Positions 6,580 through 6,829 of a stretch of 6,829 bases of DNA are shown here, piece by piece. The notes below the pieces were generated by a model. It made no database searches and was not told where the DNA came from. It worked only from the letters and a program-made list of their open reading frames with translations. The DNA lies in the NCBI GenBank assembly GCA_004211235.1, contig SEEY01000210.1, positions 1 through 6,829 on the forward strand, in the 5' to 3' direction. The position numbers were made by a program, and so were the translations under genes. Positions within the stretch are counted from its first letter, which is position 1. Every line of letters begins with the position of its first letter. This stretch comes from Rubrivivax sp. GTDB taxonomy: Bacteria > Pseudomonadota > Gammaproteobacteria > Burkholderiales > Burkholderiaceae.

Positions 6580-6829
6580 TTAGCCCTTCAGCGCGTCGAG
6601 TTCCTCGACGTTGATGCTGGCCCGGTTGCGGAACAGCACCACCAGGATGGCCAGGCCGATGGCCGACTCGGCCGCCGCGACGGTGAGGATGAAGAACACG
6701 AAGACCTGGCCACCCATGTCGCCGAGGTAATGCGAGAAGGCCACGAAGTTCAGGTTGACCGCCAGCAGCATCAGCTCGATGGCCATCAGCAGCACGATCA
6801 GGTTCTTGCGGTTCAGGAAGATGCCGATC
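6580..6829 (-). CDS. nuoK: NADH-quinone oxidoreductase subunit K, partial at the 5' end
   Basis: This small membrane subunit of complex I, homologous to ND4L, helps form the proton channel between the quinone site and the antiporter subunits. The visible part is 82 residues, beginning [18 protein letters not shown]. The reading frame runs off the window edge, so the first ~18 residues of a ~100-residue protein are missing. Two buried glutamates are present, in MAIELML and AAAESAIG, exactly 36 residues apart as are E36 and E72 in E. coli NuoK. The reading frame could also be opened at a GTG at 6793-6795, but the conserved residues upstream of it show that this is not the true start. The C-terminus ([10 protein letters not shown]) is the usual one. 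The remaining nuo genes (A-J) would be expected beyond the window's right edge. Confidence 0.96.
   Translation of the reverse strand, partial: IGIFLNRKNLIVLLMAIELMLLAVNLNFVAFSHYLGDMGGQVFVFFILTVAAAESAIGLAILVVLFRNRASINVEELDALKG

Noticed and set aside
4290..6614. A 774-codon open frame on the plus strand, opposite nuoL
   Set aside because: It has the same low-complexity antisense composition and lies over a fully conserved nuoL. No homology signature is visible.

Overview
The window holds the distal end of a respiratory complex I (nuo) operon from a high-GC betaproteobacterium, most likely a member of the Burkholderiales (Comamonadaceae or Rubrivivax/Leptothrix/Roseateles-like). The taxonomic inference rests on the protein style of NuoK-N, on the order nuoN - DUF2818 - NUDIX hydrolase, which I recall as typical of that order, and on strong GC bias. 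No 16S or other formal marker is present. All genes are on the minus strand, so the biological order runs from high to low coordinates.

Layout in transcription order: nuoK (6829-6580, its first ~18 codons lie beyond the window edge), nuoL (6572-4518), nuoM (4504-3026), nuoN (3004-1523), a small DUF2818 membrane protein (1510-1208), and a NUDIX hydrolase of the ADP-ribose pyrophosphatase type (1221-646). Gaps between these genes are 7, 13, 21 and 12 bases, and the last pair overlaps by 14 bases. This is the pattern of one translationally packed operon. A 170-base non-coding gap (645-476) follows. Beyond it a new gene begins, a lipoprotein-type periplasmic adaptor of an RND efflux pump (475-1), cut off by the window start.

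NuoL, NuoM and NuoN are the three antiporter-like proton-pumping subunits of the complex I membrane arm, and NuoK is part of the connecting channel. All carry the expected buried Glu/Lys residues and appear intact. The DUF2818 protein has no known function, but its position suggests a link with complex I or with the membrane. The NUDIX enzyme probably hydrolyses ADP-ribose, an NAD breakdown product, so its place at the end of an NADH dehydrogenase operon is plausible metabolically. The efflux adaptor seems to belong to a separate transcription unit.

This is mostly an ordinary core-genome region. I found no mobile element, CRISPR array, RNA gene or clear undescribed system. The points most worth a second look are the uncharacterised DUF2818 protein and its coupling to the NUDIX gene, and a histidine-rich loop in NuoL. 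Very long open frames on the plus strand are antisense shadows of the nuo genes.
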